From positions 234,151,761 through 234,215,760 of the forward strand of contig NC_081180.1 in NCBI RefSeq assembly GCF_029867415.1: a DNA stretch of 64,000 nucleotides, read 5' to 3'. The translations under genes and the position numbers were made by a program. Below the pieces are notes generated by a model, which worked only from the letters and a program-made list of their open reading frames with translations, was not told where the DNA came from and did not search any database. The stretch comes from Vicia villosa. Taxonomy: Eukaryota; Streptophyta; Magnoliopsida; Fabales; Fabaceae. Positions 48,022-61,233 of this stretch are shown here, piece after piece; position 1 is the first letter of the stretch; every line of letters begins with the position of its first letter.

Positions 48022-51000
48022 ATCTCCTCTTTGGCATATTTTTGGCTAAAAAAAATAACACATAACCACCCACCCAAAAAGGACATCAGCAGCAACTACT
48101 CTAAAATGACATCAGCAGCAGCTTCAACTTTCAAGACATCTTTTACATCATCGTGGAAAGGAAGGTCCAGTTTGGAACCGGAAGCATCTTCAACTCTATG
48201 ATGTCAAAACATCTTGTTCGACATCTTGAACAACATTCTGATTCAGCTCCATCTGCTCCACATCTTGAACACCAAGGAACAGCAACCCCAGGATTGTTAG
48301 ATAGAAGCTCCCGAAGTCATTTGGTGTACATGAGGAAGAAGATATATAACTCTCCGCCTTAATCGAAGAACTACCTGTATGATATGTGATACTGGGTACA
48401 CAAATGGTGTAACTCAGATCACAAGTCACAACAATTCTTCATAACTCGGAACACAGGTCACAAACAGATACCAAATAGTCTTAAGATAGAAAATTGTTTT
48501 TCGACATGTTTGGATATTAGATGTGAGTATAAACTCCTGAATTATCATCCGAGTAACACACCCATTCTCCGCCTTTTTGGCCAAAAATTGACAACTAAGG
48601 CCATCACAAAACCAAACCCAATATCAGCTTACCCAGACCCATATGAACCTCATAGTGTTTAACACTTCCACACATCGTGAACCGATGAAAGTATAAGGCT
48701 CTATAAATAGGCTGATAGCAGGCTTAGGGAGTAACGATCCTTGAAGGAATGACAAATTAACCGGTCAAGGAAGGCGTTATTAGAGGAAAGAATAAACACC
48801 ACAACCCAATGTGTACCGTCCAAAAACTTTGAATGCTTTTAAAACTATTGGTATGTTTCCTTTGAACATATAAAATATCCACGTGCCTAGTCAATCAGAA
48901 AAGTATTCCAATTCCAAGATTGGTTTTTTACTATCTTTTCTGGCTGTGGACCAATTCTTCTGGAAGAACCAATTTCCTAAGATAGTGCATGCACAGTCAT
49001 GGACACTACCCACTGACTAAGCTTTGATGTTATCTTCCAAAATGCTCCTTTCCTAGATTTCCATTCTCTGCTTGATCCTGAGATTATAGGAAGAGACTTA
49101 TTTCCAATAAAGCTTCCTGCACAGTCACTAACATCTCTATCTGACGGTGCTAGACCTTATCTGCTGAGTGGCTTTCTTGTTTGACTTAAGGGAGGCATGT
49201 TCTCAAACATGTCCTGACATCTGGTCATACATTGCCTCTTCCTCAGTTCTTCAAGACTACTTCTTTTTCTTTAATCAGCTCCAGTTGATATGTTAAGACA
49301 CGAAGCATGATACCATCAGTACCCTTGCAACAACTTCATACCCCTCAGAAGTCATCTTCACATTTCATAGGTAACACACATGCTAATAGGAAACCCCTTC
49401 CACAATTCTTAGATAGCACAAACTTGGCATGGACAGAATGTTAGAGCATTCTTGCACACCAACTACAAAGACGAACTCAAAACTCTGGACTCACATGATG
49501 CTACACTCAAACAGTGTTGCATGGAACACAAACAAAAACAAACTCAAAACAGATACAAAATACAAGACTAGACTCAACATCATTCTTTTCCCCCCCTCTT
49601 TGGCTTAACCTTGACAAACGATAATAAGAAAATAACAAAACGCAAAAAAAACTTACAACAAGAACAAGCAAACCCTAAGAAACCCATAGTAGGTCTAAGT
49701 TTCTCCCCAAAAAGAAAGTTACCCCGGGAAACTAAGAGTAAGTCTAGGTTTCCAAAAACAAAAAGACTCAACAAGAAGAAAACATACCAGAAAAAAATAC
49801 ACACAATTACCTCCACACTAGATACACTTGATTAGGAATTTCTTCGCATATTCTTGAACAAATTTTCCCAGCTAACCTGCTACACAAGATCCAGACTGCC
49901 ACTTTCTGTAACTTAGAGTAGAAGAACCCCTTCTTCATCAGCCATTCAGCTCTTGCCTTTACTGTAACAGCAATCATGTTTTTCCAGAACACGTTACTAT
50001 AACTAAGATCAGATACACCTCCATACCATCAGAACTGTCACTTCTGACACTCTTGCTGAGTGTCAAGATCTTCTTTTTATCCCTAGAAAACTTACAAGAG
50101 CTTACAACCGCCTCCTTGATGTTATGACAACGCCTAAGGCATCACCTTTAGAGTCTCACACCCTCTGTAGTTTAATCAAATTGCCACACATCTGAAATCC
50201 ATAGAGAGAATTAAACTCTCAAAAATCATCATATCCATAACAAATTCTGAAATATGATATTTGGAACACAATAAGCAAATAAAAGGTCCCCCGTCAATGT
50301 ATTTATGCTCAGTGTTCTTTAGACACAGATAAGTACTCAGTCTCCCGTCTGAATATTTACCCTTACAGAACTATCATAGACAGACTTTCTTCATATGGAC
50401 TTTGCTAACTATCCTTGATTTCATGCATCCCTATGAATTACATACCCTTTCTTGGCTGAAAAATACACTATTTAGATGATGCTCCAGCATCATATTTGAC
50501 ATTACTCTCAATTATTTGTGAAAGTCACATACTACGGCTTTGGAGGATCCTCCGTAGTAATTTATGCACAACTCCTTGCAGGGGACACAGGAGCTCACTA
50601 GATCAGCTTCCAACATTATGTCACAATGTTCTTGACCTTCATACCTAAGAAATCAGTTCTAACTTGAATCAAAAGTAAACTGAACCATGTGACAGATGTA
50701 TGACTTGTCCACCAAATAACATGTCAACCTGGGAATTGTTTTGAGACAAAACAATCTTAGATACACACCACATATATCTCCTCTTCCAGGTCAGGAGTAG
50801 GTTCCAAACAATTCACTCACACCATATTTGTTTAGCACCCAGAGCATCTACTATGAGACAAGATTTTGCATACTTGTTAACATGATGTCCTTCAGAAACT
50901 GAACCTGGTTCTGAGAAACACATATCCCAAGCCTCAGCAGCAAAACCTATAGACATCTTCCTAGATAGGTCAAGTATTAGGAAGACTCATTCAGAGTTCA

Positions 51001-51454
51001 AGATGACTTGCTCTAACTTTCCTTCAATAGCCTCATCAGAAAATATCTTCATGAGTGGACTTGAGAAATGATCCTCGAGTATCTTTGGCACCTTCACTGA
51101 GTTAGTTGAAATTGTCTTGCACAATCGTCACCATAACCTATAAACCTTACTGTCCAACCTAACCATAGGGGACACGGAACACCTAGGCTTACATCAGATA
51201 CCATACAGCGGAGCGAAACCTCTCATTATCTCCTTAACAGACTTCAGGCCTTGCAAGACTTGACATTCAAGGAATACCAAGTTAGGTTTGAAAATAAATA
51301 AAACACTAATAGAGTAAGGCTACAACCTTCCTTCCACAACATAGTCCATCCTCCTCTTCAAGGGACCATATATATAATACCTTGATCAAAACTAGAAAGT
51401 ATCTTCCCAGGATCTCATCTAGAGATAGAACATGATGCTTTCTCTAAAACCAAA
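48022..51454 (-). other. Interior of the non-coding Sirevirus-like element
   Basis: 3.4 kb with only short ORFs on either strand. PPT-like segments at 48022, 48567 and 49590 are each followed by a variant of ttggc(c/t)aaaaa. I recognise no gag, integrase, RT or host-gene fragment. Either a long-decayed interior or a LARD-type nonautonomous element. Confidence 0.6.
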
Positions 51455-52468
51455 TGAAATTCTGGTAGGTCATACTTCAGATGTCATACAGAATGTTAAG
51501 ACATCTGATGCAACATTTAGCTCAGCAAGGTATAAATATAGCAATCAGAAGAACAATAAACAACAGAAGAAATTGTTAACCCAATTCGGTGAAATCACAC
51601 CTACTCTGGGGGCATACCAAGCCAGGAAGAAGATCCACTATCAATAGTACTATTTTATGTAAACAACCTCCGGTTTATAGATAAACAACCTCCGGTTTAC
51701 TTAGTCACTACCCAATGCAATCTTTATCTTAGAACCCCATCTAAGATAAGAGAACCTCTGCTCACACCCAACCACCACAATGGTGTTGAACAGTTTCCAA
51801 TCCCAGGAACTGTATCAACGACTTAGCATTCTCCTTCTATTGTTTCCATTCTTCAGATTCCTATCTTGGGTTTACTTCAAAGCTTCCTCCAAGAATAATA
51901 CTCCTCTTGCTTACAGGCTTTGAGGATCACAATGGTAACCTTCCCACAGGCCGAGAGGTTTACCTGGACTAACCCTAATGACTACATCGTTATATTCTTG
52001 GCTTTCCTACTTTTCTTGGGTTGCAATGCGTCTATTTATAACCTAGTCCCAACTAGATTTGGGCTTCTAATCGCAGCATATTTGCTGTTACAAATCAGTA
52101 ACATCTTTTGCTAAAAATAGGTTTTCAATCAAATCTTTCTAAATTACATCCCATTATAGAAAGTCTTGTGTTATTCAAATATTCCTTTTGATTCTCTCGA
52201 CCTTTAAATTTGTGCCTTTAAAGATTGCATAATATTCAGAGAATATTCTGCATCATTCAATACAGATTGAATCTTCCAACTCAGAATGCATGATTGTGCT
52301 TCCTTATAAGACACGTTGTTCCAGATGTTGAAAGTCTTCATCCCAACATGTTATGATATCAAGTAAGACATCTTTTGTACCTATTTAATAGAATATATGT
52401 CATATCTTTCCTTTCATATTATTTGTTTTACAAAAAATCTTCCAATCCTTAAAAGTACAGAACTAACA
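51455..52468 (-). repeat. 5' LTR of the non-coding Sirevirus-like element
   Basis: 1014 bp; keeps the intact plus-strand terminus tgaaattc. Confidence 0.85.
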
Positions 52469-52609
52469 TTAACTAAATGAGATGAACTACCATATATAGT
52501 TCGACTCGATAGGTTCATGAGTCAACTCAATTATATATGAGATAGATTATATTGTCTTTAAGAGAAGGTTTAAAGATTTACTTCAAATATTAGTCCCATA
52601 TTTTATTTT

Positions 52610-53065
<456 letters not shown>

Positions 53066-53216
53066 TTTAAAAATTACTTTAAGTCCGTGAAACGAGCGAG
53101 TTGAACCTAACGAGATAAACCTAGCGAGTTGAACCGAGTTCGTGAACTTCTAACGAGTCGAGTTTGAGCTGAAAAAAGTTCATGATGAACTCGAACTCGA
53201 ACTCGACCAATTCTTA

Positions 53217-54340
53217 ATGAGTCGAGTTTAAGCTTAAAAAAGTTCGTGATGAGCTCGAACTCGACCAATTCTTAACGAGTCGAACTGAGTTGAGGCGAGT
53301 TCGACTCGAATTAACTCATTTCCAGCCATAGTTGCAGAGTTTAAAATGATTTAAATCCTCTTTCATTTAATTATTTTTTTGGACTATAGCCCTTTAAAAC
53401 CCCAACAAAATAACTTTAAAAAATACCTCTTCAATGGATGGTCGAGGTCTCCTTTAAAATATCACATAGTGTACTCTCAGTCAATAAATGGTTGAAGGTG
53501 TTGAAAAAATAGGATAATTGAGGAATTTTTTTCTTAAAAGTAGGGTATCATCAAAATCTTAGAGTTATGATACAAACCAATTTTATTCCAACAATATCCC
53601 CATTTTTGATGATGACAAACACAAGTATTTAAGAACAATGGTTATTAATTTAAGGCTAATACCTTTTTAGTCTCTTACATCAACCTTTGGGTCCATTTTG
53701 GTCCTTTTTTCTTTAAAAATGACCAATTTGATCCTTAATCTACTCAAACAGAGTTAAACATTCTTTTATGTCAAATAATGATAAACGACATTAGACTGCG
53801 ATTATGTGGCAGCTGAGGTGGATTGCCTTCTTCATAACCTTCTTTTTCCTTGCTGAATCTGTGTTTTATTTACCCCACATCTAACCCTTATTTGAATAGG
53901 CTAAAAATCCCCAAATTGAAACCTAATTCGAGTATATTGGTGCCTTAATCATGAGTTCTGACCGCGTTTCATCATCATCAGTGAAAAATAATAGTGATTC
54001 GCAAGTATACAGCAACTCTAATTTTCCATGGAAACCTTTTTGTCGTTGTGGAGACATAGTTGTACTTCGAAGGGCAAGAACAACCAACAATTGCAATTTT
54101 TTTTTGGGTTGTCAACATTTTAAAGTAAGCTTTAGTGTGAAGATTCTAGGTTAAAATATTGTTGAAATGTATTGTTGTTATATTGTATGTTTCTCTCTTA
54201 ATCTATATAGGGATATAGTAATGCTGGTTATGGATTCTTTGAATAGTTCTACGAATAAGCTAGAGATGAAAAAGAGCAATTCATGATGGAGAAACAAAGT
54301 AAGATAGATGTGTTAACTAAAGATATCTATGAAGTCAAAA
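53217..54340 (+). repeat. Copy B of the duplicated GRF segment
   Basis: Partner of 1-1140, about 53 kb away and in the same orientation. In this copy the sequence continues past the point where copy A is cut by an LTR, so copy B shows the pre-insertion state. Confidence 0.75.
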
Positions 54341-54468
54341 AAGAGGTTGAACTATTCCAGCTCAGTAATATGGAATTAGAAGTTTCTTTGAAGAACACCA
54401 TCAAGTGGAAAAAGTTTTGGAAGTTTATGTTTTATGTTGTGCTCTTTGTAGTATCCAAGATGCTATAA
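53951..54468 (+). pseudogene. GRF-type zinc-finger protein remnant (copy B)
   Basis: Exon 1 (53951-54124, ATG start, 58 codons) encodes the GRF motif KPFCRCGDIVV ... RTTNN ... FFLGCQ. The donor is gtaagc at 54125 and the acceptor atag before 54211. Exon 2 begins GYSNAGYGFFE and meets TAG at 54244-54246. The same frame then continues after the stop with a coiled coil (QSKIDVLTKDIYEVKKEVEL) and a C-terminal hydrophobic helix (FMFYVVLFVVSKML) to 54468. The family layout is complete except for that one stop, shared with copy A. Confidence 0.7.
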
Positions 54469-55029
54469 TGTTCACTGTGTTCCAACTTTATGCATCAATT
54501 GACAATCCTTGCTTCACTATGTACCAGTTATGCAATATAAATTTTGGCATGAATTTGTTGTATTAGCTCACTTATTTTTCATACATGAATGTGTTATGTT
54601 GAATAGAGTTTATAATTAATTAGTTGTACTAGTTCAATAATTTTACATGAATGAACTTGAATCATAACAAAATTGTATAAACTTGTATCACAATAAAATT
54701 ATACTTAAATACACTTGAATCATAACAAACTTGCATGAACTTGTTCAACTTGATTAAACCTTGTTCAAAACAACAATGGTAACTTGACAAACCATGTTCT
54801 TAAAACAGTCATTATAAACCCATGATTCTCAAAACAGACATTACATAAGTTGTTACAAAACAAACATGACAAACCATGTTCTCAAAACATACATTACATA
54901 AGCTGTTGCAAAACAGACATGAAATAGATCAAAACAAACATGACTAAATGGTCTTCTTTGGATTAAGTCTCTTTGTTGGAGTGGATCTCCTAGTGGTAGG
55001 GCCAACTGCATTTTGTGATGCACTTAGCC

Positions 55030-56060
55030 TAGTTGTTGGATCCTGTATACAGATGAATGAGATGCCTTCCTAAAAGGTAACTTCTTTGGCCTCCCTCCTT
55101 GCTGAGATGATTGTGTAGCCTTCGATTGAGTGGTTTAAGTTGGTGGCTGAGATGATTGTGTAGCCCTTGCCTGAGTGGGTTAAGTTGGTGGCTGAGATGA
55201 TTGTATACCCCTTTTTGAAGTGGTTTGAGTTGGTTGCTGAGATGGTTCTGTAGATGGTGTCCTCTTACATGTTGACTTATTGTGTCCAATTTTCCTACAC
55301 CATCTACACTACACCTAAGTATCATTCCAATTTTTCCCATGTTTCAATTTGTCCCATCAATTTCACCCTGCTTAAGGTTCCTCCTCTTCTTGGGTCTTCC
55401 TAGCATTTTTCTTTATTTTGGTGGCTGCACATCTGGTTACTTTGTTTTAATCTATAAATTGGTTTCGTTAACAGGATATATTATTGGTTGATATACAACT
55501 TGGTACCTTGATTTCTTATAAAAATATGGGATGTCGTCATCAATATTTAGATCTTTACTCTTCAATGCACAAATAGAGTAAACAAAGGGGAGAGCTGTCA
55601 GTTGCCACTTTTTGCAAGAATATTCACGGTCCTTTAAGTTGAGAGAAAATATGTCATCTTGATTCTCAATGTGCCTAACCTCAAAGATGAACTCAGATGA
55701 CATCCTACAACAAAATTCATAATTTTGAATAATATACAAAATTCACAATAAGTATTGAACCTTACTATCAAAATTACAACTGATAATGTACCTTACTATC
55801 CATTAGTTTGTATACGTGCTTGTTCTCTCCACCTTCTTCTTAATGTTGGATAAGACATCCCCATCACTTAACTATGAGAATCTTGTCCTATTAGCTGCCC
55901 ATTTTTCTATTATGCAAGTCCTTATCTTCTCAAGCATAGTCACCAATGGCCTAGCCCTTGACTCTACAATCACACTATTGAATGCCTCAAATCTTGTCCT
56001 TAGGATTTCATTACAGTAATCATAATTCCAGTGTAATCTTCTTAAAATGAACCATCCACC
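55030..56060 (-). pseudogene. Mutator (MuDR-type) transposase C-terminal relic
   Basis: In transcription order from 56060: GWFILRRLHWNYDYC and FNSVIVESRARPLV (end of the catalytic region), then a SWIM zinc-finger block (KDREYSCKKWQLTALP with VYSICAL, 55452-55739). There Phe-Val-Tyr replaces the usual Cys-Val-His, so metal binding is damaged. Then comes a GRPKK segment, and a CCHC knuckle CRWCRKIGHNKSTC in a shifted frame near 55300. A 45-bp repeat tail follows. It lies tail to tail with the GRF remnant. The left end is near 53655 (aggctaatacc); the right terminus is missing. Confidence 0.75.
55101..55245 (-). repeat. Three 45-bp tandem repeats in the transposase tail
   Basis: Units start at 55101, 55146 and 55191, each beginning gctgagatgattgt. 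Forty-five bases is 15 codons, so the repeats keep the reading frame and encode a Gln/Pro/Thr/Ser-rich tail. Confidence 0.85.
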
Positions 56061-56250
56061 TGTAAGAACAAGATTTGGTTATGCATCTGGCCTTATGTTT
56101 TGATGACAACATTACATTATATTTTAGAAAACAATTTAGTTTTGATGTTAATTAATATGGAAAACGTTGTTTTCCAAAGTTTGGTTTTGACGCTGAAGAT
56201 TGTCCATAGCGACACATATTTGCGCTGTGACGCTTTCCTCACCGTCAGAG
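56061..56250 (+). repeat. Probable Sirevirus LTR fragment
   Basis: Starts tgtaagaacaagatttggtt, close to the start of the Sirevirus LTR on this page (TGTTAGAACAAGATTTGTTC on the minus strand), and contains gttttgatgacaa. Similarity fades after ~150 bp. It interrupts the transposase relic. Confidence 0.45.
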
Positions 56251-56920
56251 TCTTCCTTGGCCGGAGTAACTATCTTCTTGTTCTCCATGATGTGGGAGAG
56301 TGCTAGACAATACGATAGTTGAATGTAGTGAGAGTGGTCCAGGTCAGTCTTATCGGGGTCTTACGGTGGGTGCCAATTATATTGTGGATTTAAGTACAAG
56401 GAGTGTGAAAACCTCTCAATGTATAAGGAATGTCTGAGGGTTTGTTGAGGACTAGAATTAACCACATGATAAAGTGAGAAACTCTGTACGGGTGGTGTAT
56501 CTGTATGTCTTCTAGGGGCCTTGGATTGAACTAACAAAATCTCCCTATAATATAACAAATTTCTCCGAAGTGGGGTTAATACCTAGAAATTCATGAGATA
56601 TGGTTATACCCCACGACTTCTTAGATACTGACTCTTGACCCAATGCACTCTCCACCCATAAACGCACATTGTAGACGAAGAAATGGAAAATTGAGTGACT
56701 AATCGAACCAAATAAAGAATGCTCGAATATATTTAGGGGAAACTAGAGAACAACAACGTGTACGCTTCTTGCCTGCATCCAAAGATCTTCCTCAATTATT
56801 CCACTACCGTAATTAAAAAATATAAATAATAAAAAAATAAAATGTCAATATTAAATATCTAATTTACCTTAAAAATAATTTTAATAACAAAAAAGGTATA
56901 ATAAAGTATTCAATTTTTAT
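56251..56920. other. Upstream of the clathrin gene, nothing recognised
   Basis: No coding sequence or repeat boundary could be supported. A TATA-like attttatata at 56921-56930, about 200 bp before the clathrin start codon, could be its core promoter; this is a guess from position and sequence only. Confidence 0.4.
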
Positions 56921-57127
56921 TTTATATATGTTAAAGTTTTATTGAAAATATCTTTTATTCTTTTCACGGTATTTTTCTTTTTATTTCATCGCGAAGTATT
57001 AAACGAGTCAAAGAAAAGTGTAGAGGCAGTTCTCAACCCGTCAAGACAAAGCCAGCACTGTGCAAAGAGAGAGAAACCGTTTTCTAGAGAGAGAAACAGT
57101 TTTCTAGAGAGAGAAAGCTCCGCAGCT

Positions 57128-60100
57128 ATGTCGTCTTCCTTCGACGCATTCACTGATGACTTGAACGTCAACCCTTCTTCAACTCACCACTTCGCTACCT
57201 CCGATCAGGACGACACCTACTCTGGTTTCGGCGGTTACTCCAACTTCTCCGGTGACGGTGATGTCACCGTCGATCACGCGGCTGAGGCTTCACCGGACAT
57301 CTTCGGATTCAGTGATCCGAATCCTGGATACTCTCCGTCTCCATTTGAATCGGTTTCTGTAGAGAACGGGAACGATAACGGAAACGGTTATGGTGAGAGT
57401 GACAGTGTTTTTGTCTCTGATGGTCCGATTCTTCCTCCGCCTGGTGAGATGGAGTCAGAGGAAGGTTACGCTCTTCGCGAGTGGCGCCGGTAAGTAGGTT
57501 GCGGTTTTTTTCTTCTTTCTGTTTTGTGAATTTGTTGGATCTCGTTTGAATTTGCTTAGATCTGTGACTGTAATGACTTTGATTTGACCTAGAAGTTCGA
57601 TCATAGCGTATTTTGCAGTTAATTGTAAGCAGTTATGATTAGGAATCAGGAATCAGGAACAAACTAAGTGATGAACTTAGTTTATTGCAATTGCAATCTA
57701 TGAAGCATCGATACTGACACGTGACACCGGTAATAGTTTAAAAAAATAATAAATTAAAGCAATCACAAGTATTGGTGTAGGAGTCTTTCGGACACGCCTT
57801 TTATTCGAGGTGTCGGTGCTACTTATTTACAATTGCAATTTCACTTGAAGTAGTTAGTTAGGCTGTGGTAAGATATGATATATAATTTTCCAGAGAAATT
57901 GAGTAAAATAGGGAGGAATTGATTTATATCCACAAGTTTCAAGGGTATCTTTAGGTGGATGAAGTTTGAATTGTAATATGAGAGGGGGATGATAGTTAAT
58001 ATTTTACTAATGGAAGTTTGATCTGTAGCAAGGGAGTATTTGTTAGGATAAATTCTATGGTGAAATAGATTATAATTAAGGTTGCAGCTGGATTTGGATT
58101 TCAATCTCGGTGCTTATATGTGAGTGTTGCAATCTCTGAGTACGAAGATGAATTTCTACTTAAAAAAATATTCACCACAGATTAAACAGTTTTTAGGTTT
58201 TACTTGTGTCCTGCTCATTTTATTGGATTGCGTGATAACTGAAGGGTAGTGGTTGTCTGATGCCTTGCCTTTTTGGAGTTGGATAATCATATTCAAGGTA
58301 ACATTCATGGGTTTTACATCTCCCTGGTGTTGAACTTGGATCAGGCAAGCAATTTGCAAAAGGCTGGCTCACAATCTTGATGAGGAACGCATCAGATCTT
58401 CTTGAACACATTTCTTAAATTTTGTGGGCGTTTGATGGAAAGTATAGCATAAAAGATCTGATTTCTCTAAGGTTTAATCCATTAGGCTTTTAAAATAGAT
58501 AATCTTGACAGAATTTTTGTCTATTTTTCGGTCTCTTTCTCTCTTCCTCTGATGTAATGTATGGAGGAGCAATAGATACTGGACAGAATTTGGTTGTGCA
58601 AATGTACTGATATTTTCGAGTGTAATGTGTTATAAAATTAAAAATGAAATTAACTCTTGTAAACACATGTTATGATATTCTACAATAATATCCCCTGGTT
58701 TATGTTTATGCTTCCGTAAATACCTAGTCTGTTTTACATTCCCTTTAGAGATAATAGAACTTTCCCTCAATTTATAAAGTGAAAAATACTTTTTTAACAT
58801 ATTTTTTTAACACGGTCTTTATCGTTTGATGAAAGTCTTGTGAGTTTCCTTAGGTAGGGAGTGAGTTTGACCAAGTTGGGAGGGAGTTCACATAATTTAG
58901 TGGGGCTTGCTTGAATTTAATTTAATAATAGTATGTTGGAGACTGTTTGTTAGCATGCTCTCATATGAGTAAAAAAATTGTCTTACTCTTATACGGTTTT
59001 ACGATGATTGCGTCTTCCTTACACATGCAGCTTTTTACCCTTTTATATATTGTGTACTGTGCAATCAATCTTTTGTGCAGTATCACATAGCAAATCAAAA
59101 ATTAGGATTCTAAATTTGATATGAAATATTTGTGTTAATGTCATGGGGCATGTATTATCAGCAAGCATTTATGTATTTTGTTGGAGCCTATATAAAATGT
59201 TTAGAGTTTCAGTGCTATAGATTTCCAAAAAATGACTGCAAATTGCTACTTGCAGTTACAGCTCCAGTCAATGTGATAAATACATAGCATAATTAATGTA
59301 GGGAAACCTATTGTTAAAAAATTCCCATCATAATAGTAGAGCATGTGACCCATTATGTGTTTAGTATGGACAGTTATCTAGTATTTGTAATAGGCTGATT
59401 GCACAATTTGAACGAGTGATCTCGTAGTCATATGGAAGCAACTTTAACCATTGCTCCAAAGCTTCTCTTTGCACTAGGATAGTTTATCTCATTAATGGAG
59501 TTGAGCCAAAAAATAAATGAATGCTGTTAATTTAAATCCCCTGTTTGTAAATTTATGAAAGGCACGAATATTCTTAAACATAATGGAATAACAATTGTTC
59601 CCTTATTTTCTGATCTTAGTCCAATAAACATTTAGGATGTATTGTAAGTTTTGCTGAACTCCGTTGTCATGAAACAATGAATGTTTTTGGTCTTCCTTGT
59701 ACAGTCAAAATGCTATTGAGCTAGAGGAGAAGGAGAAAAAGGAAAAAGAAACGAGATTGAAGATTCTCGAGGAAGCTGAGGAGTATAAGGTGGCTTTCTA
59801 TGAGAAAAGGAAGCTTAATGTTGAGACTAACAAGGTTCAAAATAGAGAAAGGGAGAAGGTAAAATTTACTAGCATCACAATTTATCATTTTTTGGTTGAT
59901 GTTATTTTCTCACACTCTTGTAATTTGAATATAAAATGAAATTTTTCTATGGTGCAGTTATTTGTGGCTAATCAAGAGAAGTTTCACAAAGAGGCAGACA
60001 AAGCTTATTGGAAGACAATTGCAGAGCTCATTCCTCGTGAGGTTCCTAGCATTGAAAAGAAGAGAGGCAAAAAAGATCAGGATAAGAAGCCCTCGATCAC

Positions 60101-60386
60101 TGTTATCCAAGGCCCTAAGCCCGGCAAACCCACCGATCTTTCCAGGATGCGGCAAATACTGTTAAAGCTGAAGCATACACCACCACCTCACATGATTCCT
60201 CCTCCACCACCTCCTGCTCCTGCTAAAGATGCCAAAGTCGGTAAGGATGGAAAAGAAACATCTGCTAAAGCAACTCCTACAGCTGAAGGTGCATCAGGAT
60301 CACAACCAAAGGATGTGACTTCCAATGGCCCTGCAGAGGAACCCAAGGAAGAAGCCTCTGCAACTGAAGAGCAACCTGCTGCATAA
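57128..60386 (+). CDS. CLC: Clathrin light chain (three exons, complete)
   Basis: Exons 57128-57489, 59705-59858 and 59958-60386; donors CG|gtaagt and AAG|gtaaaa, acceptors tacag and tgcag. The joined frame gives 314 residues, within the plant range. Residues 1-119 are an acidic, Ser/Gly-rich N-terminal part ([19 protein letters not shown] at its end). Residues ~118-200 form the charged coiled coil that binds the clathrin heavy chain ([15 protein letters not shown]). The plant-specific conserved segment [15 protein letters not shown] is at 224-238. A Pro-rich run (246-260) and an Ala/Lys/Glu-rich tail follow. The protein is a coat subunit at the plasma membrane, trans-Golgi network and cell plate. 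The 5' leader carries two tandem copies of gttttctagagagagaaa. Start chosen as the first ATG in the open frame; the upstream open codons have no ATG. Intron 1 (2.2 kb) shows no gene. Confidence 0.95.
57490..59704 (+). other. Intron 1 of the clathrin light chain gene
   Basis: 2.2 kb, AT-rich, with short incidental ORFs only; no transposon ends identified. The position of a long first intron after the acidic N-terminal exon is plausible for this gene family. Confidence 0.7.
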
Positions 60387-61224
60387 TTTTGCCTTGTTTC
60401 CTTCTCTCAATCGGTTGTCTGATATCCCTTTTTGCACCTGCTGTGTTTAATGAATCTTTTGATCTTGTCATTAGTTCGAAATACTTATTGGTTGCATTTT
60501 AGTACCTACATTAAGGTTTTTATTAAATTAAATATAATACTATGAACAAATATGACATGTAGATTCAGTGTTCATGGTTATAAATAGATGCGTAATGACT
60601 TTATGATGACAATGTTGCTGATTTTTGGGACCTGATATAAATTTCCATACTCCAAAGTGTCAATTTGTTCTTGTTGGTGAATGCTTGATCTCATTGTCTG
60701 TAGGCACATTTTCCCAATGTTACTGCCATGCTTACAATTTGGAAAAGGTTTTTGACAAGCTTTTCTACCAATTTTTAAGAATACGACACCTTTCTATTTT
60801 CCTCTCTTATCTCTATCATAATATTAAACTGATATCTTATGAGTTCTGCTGCCATGATATCATTTTGTAACGGTAACAGATTTAACTTATCTCTACCTAA
60901 TTACCACCATGTTGTTCAGTTTCCATTCTACCACCTCCCTTTTCCCAGTAGGTCGGAGTTGTTTCAGGGATAGATTTTATTTTAAGTTTGAGTATGATCT
61001 TAAAAGCTTCACTCATTCAACTGGTCTCATGAAAAGTCTAAGCATTAAGCCTTTGAAAGCAAGTATTTGGCATACTTATAAAACTGCTAAGGTCTACTTA
61101 AATGTTTAAGCATTAACCCTTATAAAGTAAACATTTGGCATTCAGGCTTAGTGGAAAATAAATAATGTTAGTTGTATTAAATTTTAATTTTACTTATATA
61201 AGTCTATGTGACAAACTTGATAGA
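60387..61224. other. Downstream of the clathrin gene, nothing recognised
   Basis: It contains the 3' UTR at its left end. No further gene or repeat supported. Confidence 0.5.
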
Positions 61225-61233
61225 TTTAATTAA

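Larger units (their letters stand above)
47003..52468 (-). mobile_element. Non-coding Sirevirus-like LTR element
   Basis: 5466 bp with LTRs 47003-48021 and 51455-52468 and a perfect 5-bp target duplication ttaac (46998-47002 and 52469-52473). On the minus strand the LTR starts TGTTAGTTCTG and ends GAATTTCA; the left-hand copy has lost the final C (plus strand taaaattc instead of tgaaattc). A weak iMet-type PBS follows (TGGTTTTAGAG). Polypurine motifs occur at 48022, about 48567 and about 49590, again the Sirevirus multiple-PPT habit. The 3.4-kb interior has no recognisable gag or pol. Confidence 0.85.

Noticed and set aside
56942..57127. Extended N-terminus of the clathrin light chain
   Set aside because: The upstream open frame has no ATG, and the conserved start (MSSSFDAF) is at 57128.
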